From Scatosoma sp045128055 (GTDB lineage: Bacteria; Bacillota; Clostridia; Christensenellales; Borkfalkiaceae), in contig JBGVRC010000141.1 in the NCBI GenBank assembly GCA_045128055.1, positions 1 through 27,840 of the forward strand: DNA of 27,840 nucleotides. The letters run 5' to 3'. A program made the position numbers and the translations under genes. Below the pieces are notes generated by a model. It saw only the letters and a program-made list of their open reading frames with translations, made no database searches and was not told the origin of the DNA. Positions 8,153 through 15,913 of the stretch are shown piece after piece; the first letter of the stretch is position 1, and each line of letters starts with the position of its first letter.

Positions 8153-8172
8153 TTAGGCTAAGCCTAAGGCTT
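8153..8172. promoter_or_regulatory. Overlapping palindromes between radC and the kinase gene
   Basis: TTAGGCT-A-AGCCTAA (8153-8167) overlaps AAGCC-TAA-GGCTT (8160-8172). The two hairpins cannot form together. They sit just before the ribosome binding site of the kinase. They could be an operator or a switchable leader hairpin; no function is shown. Confidence 0.35.
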
Positions 8173-8186
8173 CGTTTGCGTTTGGA

Positions 8187-8918
8187 TTATCGTAAGATTT
8201 TGATTACGTTGTCGGGGGTGTAATCTTCGCTGATGTTTTTCAGCTCGCCCACGTTGTAATAGCTGTACGCGCCGTTTGCTCCGTAGATGATATGGTCGCA
8301 TAAAATTACGTTATGCGCCGAACAAAGCATTTGGCATTTCCTTGTCATTTCTTCGTCCTTTACCGACGGTGCGGGATTGCCCGACGGATGATTGTGGACG
8401 ATGACTACTCCGGACGGCTTATACTCTATCAAAAGCTTGGTAAAGCATTCTGGATGGATAATCACCTTTTCCACCCCGCCGTCAAATTTCTTTCGTTCGA
8501 TAATATAGCCGTTTTCGTCCAACAAAAACACGTCCAACGTTTCTTCTTGCGGGTATTCGGGTAAGTTTTTTAAATAATGGATAAATTTTTCGTAATCGTA
8601 TTTTCCGTGATAGCCTTTACTCATCGAGCGGGCGTAGGAATTGCAAAGCTGACCGAGCGCGTACAGATAAATGGCTACGTTTTCGCCTACGCCTTCCACG
8701 GATAATAGCTCTGCCCGCGTTGCCAAAAGCAGGTTTTGCAACGTGCCGAAACGGGACAAAAGGCGGTGCGCCAAGTCGCTGGTGTTGCGGCGGGGCATTG
8801 CGTTGAACAATAAAATTTCTAAATACTCGTATTCGGTTAAATCTTCCCGCTTTGCTTTTTCTATCAAGCGGCGTCTATGTCCGCTGTGCGGCAAAGCTTT
8901 GTCTTGCGTATCTTTCAT
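8187..8918 (-). CDS. radC: RadC-family JAB/MPN-domain protein
   Basis: The N-terminal part (about 1-100) has a UPF0758 helix-hairpin-helix-like segment (LSVEGVGENVA). The C-terminal MPN+ domain carries the metal-binding JAMM motif HNHPSGNPAPSVKDEE near residues 175-192. Length 243 is normal. RadC was once linked to DNA repair, but the family function is unsettled. It is transcribed from a strong promoter at 8979-9007, divergent from the M20 peptidase. The ribosome binding site is weak (GAGAAAA). The kinase gene starts 49 nt after its stop, so read-through into the two-component operon is possible. Confidence 0.92.
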   Translation of the reverse strand: MKDTQDKALPHSGHRRRLIEKAKREDLTEYEYLEILLFNAMPRRNTSDLAHRLLSRFGTLQNLLLATRAELLSVEGVGENVAIYLYALGQLCNSYARSMSKGYHGKYDYEKFIHYLKNLPEYPQEETLDVFLLDENGYIIERKKFDGGVEKVIIHPECFTKLLIEYKPSGVVIVHNHPSGNPAPSVKDEEMTRKCQMLCSAHNVILCDHIIYGANGAYSYYNVGELKNISEDYTPDNVIKILR

Positions 8919-8978
8919 TTTTTTCTCATATTTCCCGTTTATAAGGCGGAAGAAAGGTTATTTTACATATTTTCGTAT

Positions 8979-9007
8979 ATTGTAACATACTTTACGAAAA
9001 ATGTCAA
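8979..9007 (-). promoter_or_regulatory. radC promoter
   Basis: On the minus strand TTGACA (complement of 9002-9007) and TACAAT (complement of 8979-8984) are 17 bp apart, with a TG one base before the -10. Confidence 0.8.
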
Positions 9008-9056
9008 AGACAGACTTTAAAAAAATATTATTTTTTTATATATTGCCTTTATTTTG

Positions 9057-9085
9057 TTTACCAAAAGCTTTTTTTCGTGTATAAT
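9057..9085 (+). promoter_or_regulatory. Promoter of the M20 dipeptidase
   Basis: A perfect TATAAT lies at 9080-9085. The -35 is weak (TTTACC at 9057-9062, 17 bp away). The 9010-9060 stretch is very AT-rich and may act as an UP element. Confidence 0.6.
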
Positions 9086-9127
9086 AATAATGTCGAGCTT
9101 CGACGAATTTTATAAGGACGTGATTTT

Positions 9128-10507
9128 ATGAACAGCGTAATGACGAAATATTTTGACGAAATCGTAGCTTCTACCGTGGGAATTTTGAAATTTGATTCTT
9201 CCTTGCAGGAAGCCGTGGAAAATTGTCCCTTTGGCAAGGGCGCGGCGGATTGTTTGCAATATTTTTTAAGCCTTGCGGACGGTATGGGCTTCGAAACGCA
9301 TAACTACGACAATTACGTAGGCGAAGTCGTTTTCGGGAAAGGCAAGGATTTTGCGATTTTGGCGCATTTGGACGTCGTGCCTGCGGGAAGCGGCTGGAAA
9401 TATCCGCCCTTTGACGGCGTAATCAACAACGAAGTTTCCGACGGCGGCGTTACGGGCAAAAAAATTTGGGGACGCGGGGCTATGGACGACAAAACGCCCG
9501 CTATCGTGTGCTTGTATGCCTTGAAGGCGTTAAAAGACGAAGGAATTTGCCCGAATAGAACGATCAAGCTTATCGTTGGTTGCAACGAAGAAGCGGGCTG
9601 GAAGTGCATAGATTATTACAATCAAGTTGCCGTTATGCCCGAAGAAGGGTTTACCCCTGACGCGGACTTCCCCGTTATCTACGCAGAGAAGGGAATTTTG
9701 CATTTTAGCTGCTCTTTCCCGATAAAGGAAGCACCCATGTCCGCGTTGAAAGCGGGCGAACGGGTGAATATGGTATGCGCGGAAGCGCAGGCTACGCTCA
9801 CGAGAAAGGCCGCGGAAGGCTTGGTTGGCTATAACAATCCTATCGTCGGTACGGCTTTGTCCTACGATAACACGACGAATATTTTGCGCGCGGTGGGTAA
9901 GTCGGCGCACGGGTCTACCCCCGACAAGGGCGCGAACGCTTTGCAGGCGATTTTGGCGTTTTTGTCTACCCTGAACGAAGAGTGCAAGGCGGCGTACGAT
10001 TTGTTGTTTACGGACGTTGCGGGTTTGAAAACGATGCAAGACGAAACGGGCTTTTTGACGATGTCCCCCGACTTGGCTTCGTATGCCAACGGCGTTTTGA
10101 AAATTACGACGGATATTCGTTTCCCGTCCACCCACGCTTTGCAAGAAATCACCGATATTTTGGACGCGCGCGGCGTTGCGTACACGGTGGATAATTACCA
10201 ACCGCCTTTGTACAACGACCCAAACGGCAAGCTTATCAAAACCTTGATGGGCGTATATAATTCCGCGACGGGCAAAAACGCTACCCCTATCGCCATCGGC
10301 GGCGGTACGTACGCGCGGGCTTTGAAGTGCGGTTGCGCGTTCGGCCCTGAAATGCCCGGCGACGAAGCCACCATTCACCAAGCCAACGAATACGTTACTT
10401 TTGAACAAATCCGTGTGATGAGCGATATTTATTATAACGCCATCAAGGCGGTGACTGTGGAAAGCGAAAAAGCGCGCCTTGCCACCGTGACGATGCGTTA
10501 CGTATAA
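9128..10507 (+). CDS. M20 family dipeptidase, PepV/Sapep-like
   Basis: This is a cytoplasmic di-zinc dipeptidase of family M20. Motifs seen: AHLDVVP with zinc ligand H80 and D82, GRGAMDDK with bridging D120, CNEEAGW with catalytic E154 and ligand E155, PDADFPVIYAEKG with a ligand aspartate (178/180), and the final ligand H417 in ATIHQANEY. The phrase W-KYPPFDGVI and the long lid insertion match PepV/Sapep rather than ArgE/DapE. Length 459 is usual. AAGGA lies about 10 nt before the ATG. It is monocistronic, with its own promoter and terminator, and together with the two M18 enzymes suggests peptide use as a nutrient. Confidence 0.93.
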   Translation: MNSVMTKYFDEIVASTVGILKFDSSLQEAVENCPFGKGAADCLQYFLSLADGMGFETHNYDNYVGEVVFGKGKDFAILAHLDVVPAGSGWKYPPFDGVINNEVSDGGVTGKKIWGRGAMDDKTPAIVCLYALKALKDEGICPNRTIKLIVGCNEEAGWKCIDYYNQVAVMPEEGFTPDADFPVIYAEKGILHFSCSFPIKEAPMSALKAGERVNMVCAEAQATLTRKAAEGLVGYNNPIVGTALSYDNTTNILRAVGKSAHGSTPDKGANALQAILAFLSTLNEECKAAYDLLFTDVAGLKTMQDETGFLTMSPDLASYANGVLKITTDIRFPSTHALQEITDILDARGVAYTVDNYQPPLYNDPNGKLIKTLMGVYNSATGKNATPIAIGGGTYARALKCGCAFGPEMPGDEATIHQANEYVTFEQIRVMSDIYYNAIKAVTVESEKARLATVTMRYV

Positions 10508-10528
10508 CGATACCCTTTGGATATGAAG

Positions 10529-10562
10529 CTCCCCGCCCAAAGCTTTGGGCGGGGAGTTTTTT
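10529..10562 (+). terminator. Strong intrinsic terminator of the M20 gene
   Basis: CTCCCCGCCCAAAG pairs perfectly with CTTTGGGCGGGGAG (10529-10556), followed by TTTTTT. Confidence 0.95.
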
Positions 10563-10566
10563 ACAA

Positions 10567-10744
10567 AAGGCTCTGTCAGAATAGACGGTTGATTAGCGGC
10601 TTGCCACGTTTTTACGAAAAAATACAAGAAAGACAAGCTTTTCGCAAGGGCGCATACCCCCAGCGGTCTGCAACCGAGCGAAAAGCGTAGAATTTTACAG
10701 GATTTTTCCGTTAAAAATCAACCGAATGTTGGGATAGAAGCCTT
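10567..10744. mobile_element. MITE-like element, 178 bp, imperfect terminal inverted repeats
   Basis: The left end (10567-10594) begins AAGGCTCTGTCAGAATAG and runs to CGGTTGATT. The reverse complement of the right end (10716-10744) begins AAGGCTTCTATCCCAAC and also runs to CGGTTGATT. The ends agree at the outer AAGGCT and the inner CGGTTGATT. An internal hairpin pairs CTTTTCGC with GCGAAAAG. There is no ORF of note and no clear target duplication. A shortened relative lies at 2643-2678. Confidence 0.6.
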
Positions 10745-10750
10745 ATAAAA

Positions 10751-10794
10751 AAGATATACGGTACGCGTTTTACACGCGTACCGCATACCTTTTA
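10751..10794 (+). terminator. Long hairpin with short T-run, terminator-like
   Basis: CGGTACGCG (10759-10767) pairs with CGCGTACCG (10775-10783), and pairing extends outward with two mismatches. TTTT follows at 10790-10793. It lies just after the inverted-repeat element and just before the small ORF at 10805; which transcript it ends is unclear. Confidence 0.45.
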
Positions 10795-10804
10795 GTGAGA
10801 GAAT

Positions 10805-11002
10805 ATGAAAAAAGTTAGTATAGTCTGTTTTGGTACTTCTTTAAAAACTCTCGTATGTACCGCGAAGATTATCTTTTCCGACAATCTATCCGCTTACTAC
10901 GCGGCGCGGGGAGCTTTCGCTCTATCGCAAATAGGCGCACTTACCCTTTTTGCAACTTGTATTTTACTCTTTTTTTGTGTTTATATTGTGATAGGTTTGT
11001 GA
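10805..11002 (+). CDS. Possible small membrane protein (65 residues)
   Basis: The ORF has a basic N terminus (MKKVSIVCFGTSLK) and a C-terminal hydrophobic stretch (residues about 42-65, GALTLFATCILLFFCVYIVIGL without its last charged residue), which could be one membrane helix. Only GAGAG stands as a weak ribosome binding site, 3-4 nt before the ATG, and no clear promoter is seen after the hairpin at 10751-10794. It matches no family I know. The rest of the gap to 11125 is AT-rich and shows nothing recognisable. It could be a chance ORF or a remnant of mobile DNA. Confidence 0.25.
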   Translation: MKKVSIVCFGTSLKTLVCTAKIIFSDNLSAYYAARGAFALSQIGALTLFATCILLFFCVYIVIGL

Positions 11003-11124
11003 TAGAAGAGTGAAAATAATAAATAATTAACAAAAAATGTTTATAATTTGCATTTTTTACCATTCTATTTCGATTTATTTTTTCAAAGTTGCTTATAAAA
11101 ATGTGTCCGTAAAGTTGGAGCGCA

Positions 11125-12699
11125 TTATAAAAAGCTGTTATAGACGCTTTCCGCGACGCGGATTCCGTCGGCTGCGGACGAAGTGATACCGCCTGCGTAG
11201 CCTGCGCCTTCGCCGCAAGGGAACAAGCCCTTGACGGATACCGATTGACAGGTTTCGTCGCGGTCGATGCGAATGGGAGAGCTGGTGCGGGATTCCACGC
11301 CCGTCAAAAGCGCGTCGGGGTGGGCGAAACCGCGAAGCCGTCTATCCATATCGACAACGGCGTGCTTTAAGGCGGAAATCACCGCTTGGGGCAAGGCTTC
11401 GCGAAGGTCGGCAAACACCGTTCCCGCCGCGTAGGTGGGCAGGACTTCGCCAAAGCTTGCGCCTGCTTTGTCCTGTAAAAAATCCCCTACCTTTTGCACG
11501 GGCGCGGCGTAGGTTTTTCCGCCCGCTATATAAGCGGCGCGTTCTATTTTACGTTGAAATTCCACGCCTGCCAAGGGGTGTTCCGAGCCGAAATCGGCGC
11601 GCGTAACCTGCGCGATCAACGCCGAGTTGGCATTTTTACCGTCGCGGGCGTAATTGCTCATACCGTTGGTGACGACGCCCCCTTCTTCGCTGGTTGCGGG
11701 CATTACGTAGCCGCCCGGGCACATACAAAAGGTGAACACCGCTCTATCCTGCGCATGGGAAACGAGCTTGTAATCGGCGGCAGGGAGCAAGTTATAATTT
11801 TTGCCGTACTGGGAAAAGCCGATTTTGTCCTGCAAATGCTCGATACGTACCCCGACTGCGAAATCTTTGGCTTGCATTTGCACGCCGCGGGCGTAAAGGG
11901 TTTCGAAGGTGTCGCGCGCGCTGTGGCCGATGGCAAGCACCACCGCAGAAACGGGGATAATCTCTTCTTTATTTTCAGAATTTGCGCCCACCATGTCCGC
12001 GTTGAACGTTTTTACCGTCGCGGAAACGACCTTGCCGTTTTCGACACGAATATCCTGCAAACGGGTACGGAATTTTACTTCGCCGCCCTGCGATAAAATA
12101 TATTCGCGCATATTTTTGACGACGGTTTTTAATTTATCGCTGCCGATATGGGGCTTTGCGAGCCATAAAATTTCTTCAGGCGCGCCAAACTGCGCGAAGG
12201 TACGCAACACCTGCCTATTTAACGGGCTGTGCGTTTGGGTGTTTAATTTTCCGTCCGAAAAAGTGCCCGCTCCCCCTTCGCCGAACTGGATATTGCTTTC
12301 CGTGTCCAAAATTTTCGTTTGGAAAAAGCCGTTTACCCGTTTTTCCCGTATTTCCACGGGGTCGCCGCGCTCGATAACGAGCGGCGTAATCCCGCGCGCA
12401 AGCAGTTGCAGGGCGCAAAATAGCCCCGCGGGCCCTGCGCCGACGACAAGCACCTTATTTTCGGGTTGTTTTGCCTTGGGCAGTTTTTCCAAAACAGGAT
12501 TTTCTTCCTTATAAGCATCCTTGCTACATTCTACCGTATACACGTAGCGCAAATTGTTTTTATCGCGCGCGTCCAAAGATTTTTTCTTGATGGCAAAATA
12601 ATTCGGCTTGCAACCAAGCTTTTTTTGCGCGATTTTTACAAGCTCGCTCTCGTTTGCCGTAACGGGGAGCTTTATATCGGAAATTGTAAGTAAACGCAT
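11125..12699 (-). CDS. FAD-dependent oxidoreductase, COG2509 family
   Basis: The Rossmann FAD motif VVGAGPAGLFCALQL follows an N-terminal domain of about 80 residues that is typical of COG2509 (uncharacterised FAD-dependent dehydrogenases). Other marks are FGEGGAGTFSDGKLNT, a conserved segment of this family, AIGHSARDTFETLYARGV, and a C-terminal GEGAGYAGGITSSAADGI that closes the FAD site. The reaction is unknown. An ATG 15 nt further upstream (12714) overlaps the stop of the preceding gene but has no ribosome binding site. The ATG at 12699 has GGGGG 5 nt before it, so I start there (524 residues). The preceding gene is another flavoprotein, 11 nt away, so they form an operon. Confidence 0.9.
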   Translation of the reverse strand: MRLLTISDIKLPVTANESELVKIAQKKLGCKPNYFAIKKKSLDARDKNNLRYVYTVECSKDAYKEENPVLEKLPKAKQPENKVLVVGAGPAGLFCALQLLARGITPLVIERGDPVEIREKRVNGFFQTKILDTESNIQFGEGGAGTFSDGKLNTQTHSPLNRQVLRTFAQFGAPEEILWLAKPHIGSDKLKTVVKNMREYILSQGGEVKFRTRLQDIRVENGKVVSATVKTFNADMVGANSENKEEIIPVSAVVLAIGHSARDTFETLYARGVQMQAKDFAVGVRIEHLQDKIGFSQYGKNYNLLPAADYKLVSHAQDRAVFTFCMCPGGYVMPATSEEGGVVTNGMSNYARDGKNANSALIAQVTRADFGSEHPLAGVEFQRKIERAAYIAGGKTYAAPVQKVGDFLQDKAGASFGEVLPTYAAGTVFADLREALPQAVISALKHAVVDMDRRLRGFAHPDALLTGVESRTSSPIRIDRDETCQSVSVKGLFPCGEGAGYAGGITSSAADGIRVAESVYNSFL

Positions 12700-12710
12700 A
12701 CCTACCCCCA

Positions 12711-13871
12711 TCATTTTTGTAAAATTCCGTCCGCTACCTTACAAGCCGAAGCGTACGCCCATTGTAAATTAAAGCCGCCGCAGGCTCCGTCCACGTCCAA
12801 AATTTCGCCTGCGAAATACAAGCCCTTGGCGTATTTGCTTTGCAGGTTTTCGTCCGTTTCCGCAAGGGGTATCCCCCCTTTTGTGACCTGCGCGTAGTCA
12901 AAGCCCAAGCTGCCCGTAATTTTTAAGGGAAAGTCTTTGACAAGAGAAATTGCGCGGTCTATATCCCCGTCGGCGCGGCGGAAAATCGCCCTGCCGATTT
13001 GGTTGTTGACGATACCAAACAACAGCTCGGCTTTGGAAACATTCGGTAAAAAGTCGATAGAGATAGTTGCGCCGTCGATTTTGTCGGCAAAATAGGCGGA
13101 AAGACGGAAAATGGCGTCCCCCGAAACGCCGTAATCGGTGAAAATGATATCCCCCGTCAAGGAAATTTCTTCGCCTGCGAAGCGCACGGTTGCTTTGCCG
13201 TCCGTAACGCGAATACCTTTCAAGGTCTTGGTATGCGCCGTTTCCGTTTTCAACTGTACCAAAGACGGGTACAACGGCGTAAGCGTATGCGAAAAAGCGG
13301 TTGCCAGCGCGTACGCGCCGCCGTCCGTACCAAAATTTTTGGCTGCCTTGCCGCCCGTACAAAGGGCTACGTTTTCCGCGAAAAATACTTGCTCGCCGTC
13401 CGCGGTTTTTGCGGTGATCGCGTACCTGCCCCCGTCCTTTTTTATGTTTGTAACCGTAGTGGACAAGAGCGTAGGCGCGTTTTGCACGCCGAAACGAAGG
13501 GCGTCGGTGAGCGCGGAAGCTTGGCGGGAAGCAGGATATACTCTGCCCCTATCGTCGGGGAGAAGCAACACGCCCAAATCGGCAAAAAACGCCGTCAACT
13601 GCGCGTTGGAGTATTCGCGGACGATTGCCTGCGCCCTTTGCGCGCTCGCCTTGCCCTGCACGGAAAAATACCCTTCTTCCGTGACCGAAAGATTGGTGAC
13701 GTTGCCCTGCCCGTTGCCCGTAGCGGAAAGCTTCCTACCCACCCGTTCCATACGGTCGATGAGCAAAATATTGCTTGGTTTTTCTCCGCGTTGGAGCAGG
13801 GTGTTTACTAAAAATAACCCTGCCGCGCCTGCGCCTATGATAATCGTTTTATAAGTTTGCATATTTTTCAT
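12711..13871 (-). CDS. BaiN/RdsA-family NAD(P)/FAD-dependent oxidoreductase (COG2081, HI0933-like)
   Basis: The N terminus has the FAD-binding TIIIGAGAAGLF, then ERVGRKLSATGNGQGNVTN, a hallmark of the HI0933/YtfP/BaiN group. The segment ALCTGGKAAKNFGTDGGAYALA, here quoted as CTGGKA and GTDGGAYALA, and the C-terminal YFAGEILDVDGACGGFN complete the family pattern. The physiological substrate is unknown; BaiN itself acts on bile acid intermediates, but most members do not lie in bile acid operons. The frame is open to 14033, but the first 54 codons are unlike the family and lie across a strong promoter. The ATG at 13871 is 6 nt from the -10 box, so I start there (386 residues) and infer a leaderless mRNA. 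Followed by a second flavoprotein. Confidence 0.92.
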   Translation of the reverse strand: MKNMQTYKTIIIGAGAAGLFLVNTLLQRGEKPSNILLIDRMERVGRKLSATGNGQGNVTNLSVTEEGYFSVQGKASAQRAQAIVREYSNAQLTAFFADLGVLLLPDDRGRVYPASRQASALTDALRFGVQNAPTLLSTTVTNIKKDGGRYAITAKTADGEQVFFAENVALCTGGKAAKNFGTDGGAYALATAFSHTLTPLYPSLVQLKTETAHTKTLKGIRVTDGKATVRFAGEEISLTGDIIFTDYGVSGDAIFRLSAYFADKIDGATISIDFLPNVSKAELLFGIVNNQIGRAIFRRADGDIDRAISLVKDFPLKITGSLGFDYAQVTKGGIPLAETDENLQSKYAKGLYFAGEILDVDGACGGFNLQWAYASACKVADGILQK

Positions 13872-13877
13872 AGCTAT

Positions 13878-13906
13878 ATTGTAGCTTATTTGCCGACAAA
13901 TGTCAA
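13878..13906 (-). promoter_or_regulatory. Consensus promoter of the flavoprotein operon, apparently leaderless
   Basis: On the minus strand a perfect TTGACA (complement of 13901-13906), 17 bp and TACAAT (complement of 13878-13883) are followed by only 6 nt before the ATG at 13869-13871. The predicted start of transcription is the ATG itself. No Shine-Dalgarno sequence is present. Confidence 0.8.
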
Positions 13907-13985
13907 TTTTTTTATGAAAAACATTATATTTTTCTTGTCTGTGGGCGTTGGCGGCGTATTTTCGATCAATTTCAAAAACTTTTGA

Positions 13986-14014
13986 TTGACTTTTTCGTCT
14001 TTTTATATTACAAT
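13986..14014 (+). promoter_or_regulatory. Promoter of the zinc-ribbon/DUF1508 protein gene
   Basis: TTGACT (13986-13991) and TACAAT (14009-14014) are 17 bp apart. A small hairpin, GCCC-TTAC-GGGC, lies in the leader at 14046-14057, and AAGGAG (14068-14073) precedes the ATG by 5 nt. Confidence 0.8.
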
Positions 14015-14078
14015 ATACGTACAATATTAGCACCCCCTATTATCAGCCCTTACGGGCGAGCGAAAACAAGGAGTCGTT

Positions 14079-15398
14079 ATGTTCAATCTATATACAATTT
14101 GCGCAGGGCAGTTTTCGGCGTTTTTGGAAAGCTGCTGGGCGTATTGCAAAACGCATTTATTCTTTACCATCGTATCGGCGGTTTGCGTACTGCTTTGTAT
14201 CGTAGCCGTCCTTTTACTGCTTAGACAAAGCGTGAAAATGTCGGCGGTTAGAAAGGAAGCGGAAAGCGCAAACGCATTTTTGGACGCTATGGAAAAAGAG
14301 CACGCCGCGCGGGAAAAGGCTTTGCAGGAAGAACAAGCCAAGGCGGAAGAAGAAAAACGCCGCAAGGAAGAACGCAACCAGCAAAAGAAACAGATTGCGG
14401 AAGCGGATAAGACCGCCCCGAAAAAATGTTGTTTATTTTGCGGAACGCTGAACGCGGCGCACGAGGAGTTTTGCGAAGAATGCGCAGGCAAAGAGTTTGG
14501 GACTTTAAAGGATTATTTCGAAAGAAAGGAACGCATGGAATCCGACCGCGAGAAAAAACAAGCGGCGCGGGAGATGGTAAAGCAAGTAGAAGAAGAGCTG
14601 GGCGTAAGCAAAGCCGTGAAATACGCAGGAAAATGGGTATTGTATCGCGTTTATACCGACGTGGATACGGACGACGAATCCTACTTCTTCGAGCTACGCG
14701 CGTCCAACGGCGAAAAGCTTTTGACCAGCGAAGAATATTCGTCCTATTCGGGGGCTTTGAAGGGTATTCAAACGCATAAGCTGAATATTTTACATAATAA
14801 TTTCCGCATTACTCTCACCAAGAAAGGCACGTATATTTTCAAGCTTTTATCGGGGAAAAATTCCTTGCTTTGCATGGGGGAAAACTACCCGACCAAAGCG
14901 CGCTGTGAAAGCGCGATCGAATCGGCGAAACGGTTTGCGGAAACCGCCGTTATCGACGAAGATTTGCAAGAGCTGCTTGTCAAGCTTCCGCCCGAAGATA
15001 ATTCTACTTTGCCCGACTTCCCCGACGGCGTGAGCGGTAAGTGGTTGATCGGCAGTAAGGCGGGCGCGGACGGCGAAACGGTGTTCTTCTTTGATTTGTA
15101 CGCCAACAACGGCGAAAAGCTTTTATCCAGCGAAGAATACACGACGTATATCGGCGCGATCAACGGCGTAACTACCCATAAAAAGAATATTGAAATCGGA
15201 AATTTCCGCATTTCCTTGACCAAGCGCGGAGATTATATCGTCAAGCTTTTGAACGGAAACGGGCAGCTGCTTTGTCTTGGCGAGCATTATAAGAGCCGTA
15301 CCCTTTGCAACAACGCCATTGACTCCATCAAGCGTTTTGCCCTTTCGTCGCCCGTGTTGACGGACGCGGAAACGGCGGCTGTGATTAGAAAAGAATAA
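14079..15398 (+). CDS. Membrane-anchored zinc-ribbon protein with four DUF1508 (YegP-like) units
   Basis: Order of parts: one membrane helix (about 29-49), a highly charged coiled coil (about 55-112), a zinc ribbon with C118-x2-C121 and C132-x2-C135, a second charged helix (145-178), and two blocks of about 105 residues at 185-290 and 320-425. Each block contains a pair of DUF1508/UPF0339 units: a first with FELRASNGEKLLTSEEY (204-220) or FDLYANNGEKLLSSEEY (338-354), and a second ending in IxSxKRFA. YegP is a tandem pair of such units, so this protein carries two YegP-like modules. The function of DUF1508 is not settled. The modules probably face the cytoplasm. Strong promoter and ribosome binding site; monocistronic. 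Confidence 0.8.
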   Translation: MFNLYTICAGQFSAFLESCWAYCKTHLFFTIVSAVCVLLCIVAVLLLLRQSVKMSAVRKEAESANAFLDAMEKEHAAREKALQEEQAKAEEEKRRKEERNQQKKQIAEADKTAPKKCCLFCGTLNAAHEEFCEECAGKEFGTLKDYFERKERMESDREKKQAAREMVKQVEEELGVSKAVKYAGKWVLYRVYTDVDTDDESYFFELRASNGEKLLTSEEYSSYSGALKGIQTHKLNILHNNFRITLTKKGTYIFKLLSGKNSLLCMGENYPTKARCESAIESAKRFAETAVIDEDLQELLVKLPPEDNSTLPDFPDGVSGKWLIGSKAGADGETVFFFDLYANNGEKLLSSEEYTTYIGAINGVTTHKKNIEIGNFRISLTKRGDYIVKLLNGNGQLLCLGEHYKSRTLCNNAIDSIKRFALSSPVLTDAETAAVIRKE

Positions 15399-15409
15399 TT
15401 TGTAAAGAA

Positions 15410-15445
15410 AAAGACGGGCTTTTGGATTGCAAAAGTCCGTCTTTT
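15410..15445. terminator. Bidirectional terminator between the DUF1508 gene and the DUF378 gene
   Basis: AAAGACGGGCTTTTG (15410-15424) pairs with CAAAAGTCCGTCTTT (15430-15444) with one mismatch, flanked by A and T runs. Confidence 0.9.
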
Positions 15446-15468
15446 ATTGTGCGAAAATGTTTTCGCAA

Positions 15469-15696
15469 TTAGTCTGCGCGTCTGTTTTTAAGCCAGAGTA
15501 CGCCGCCCGTGATAAAGGGCGAGAGAATAAGCCACAACGCCGCAAGCGCTATGATCGTGTATACGATGACAGAGCCTACTGCGCGCGCGCCGGAGAATAC
15601 CGTGGAAACAAGGTTCAAGTCAAACAAACCGAACAAGCCCCAGTTGATTGCGCCGACGATGACCAAAATATAAGCAATAATGTTCGCTATACGCAT
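15469..15696 (-). CDS. DUF378 family small membrane protein
   Basis: The 75-residue protein has two membrane helices (about 5-28 and 38-60). The first contains the DUF378 signature VIVGAINWGLFGLFDLNLV. DUF378 proteins are small inner-membrane proteins of unknown function. The frame is open 12 codons further up, but an AGGAGGG ribosome binding site stands about 8 nt before the ATG at 15696 and the family begins there. The gene lies downstream of the ABC transporter on the same strand, but a hairpin terminator and a multi-hairpin repeat separate them. Confidence 0.88.
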   Translation of the reverse strand: MRIANIIAYILVIVGAINWGLFGLFDLNLVSTVFSGARAVGSVIVYTIIALAALWLILSPFITGGVLWLKNRRAD

Positions 15697-15750
15697 AGTG
15701 TTTTCCCTCCTGATTTCAGTATGGGTAAACACGCAAATTTATATACAAAG

Positions 15751-15772
15751 ACGGAGCGGTAAACCGCTCCGT
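15751..15772. terminator. Hairpin terminator after the ABC transporter
   Basis: ACGGAGCGG and CCGCTCCGT form a perfect 9-bp stem with loop TAAA. On the minus strand it lies beyond the multi-hairpin repeat and should end the ABC transporter message. Confidence 0.6.
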
Positions 15773-15786
15773 TTCTGCATAGAACT

Positions 15787-15910
15787 GACCGCTTACGCGG
15801 TGATTACGCAAGCAAAGCTTGCTTTTTGTGGGCTCCCCGCCTTACGGCGGCGCTTGACAGCGGGTCTTTAAGACTGTGTCTTAAAAATTTACAAGGGAAT
15901 CATTCCCTTG
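15787..15910 (-). repeat. Multi-hairpin intergenic repeat, copy 1
   Basis: Read on the minus strand, it begins 3 nt after the ABC transporter stop codon. Successive hairpins: the 19-base palindrome at 15892-15910 (CAAGGGAAT-G-ATTCCCTTG), TTTAAGACACAGTCTTAAA, CGCT-GTCA-AGCG, CCGCC-GTAA-GGCGG, GCAAGC-TTT-GCTTGC and ACCGC-GTAA-GCGGT. Copies 2 and 3 are at 21361-21486 and 23113-23242. Confidence 0.85.
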
Positions 15911-15913
15911 GCA

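Noticed and set aside
9530..10636. Long minus-strand ORF (368 codons) across the M20 gene
   Set aside because: It is an opposite-strand shadow of a clear M20 peptidase, with a biased arginine- and valine-rich product.
12700..12714. Upstream ATG for the COG2509 gene
   Set aside because: It overlaps the previous stop but has no ribosome binding site, while GGGGG stands 5 nt before the ATG at 12699.
13872..14033. 54-codon N-terminal extension of the BaiN-like gene
   Set aside because: It spans the -35 and -10 of a consensus promoter and does not resemble the family N terminus.
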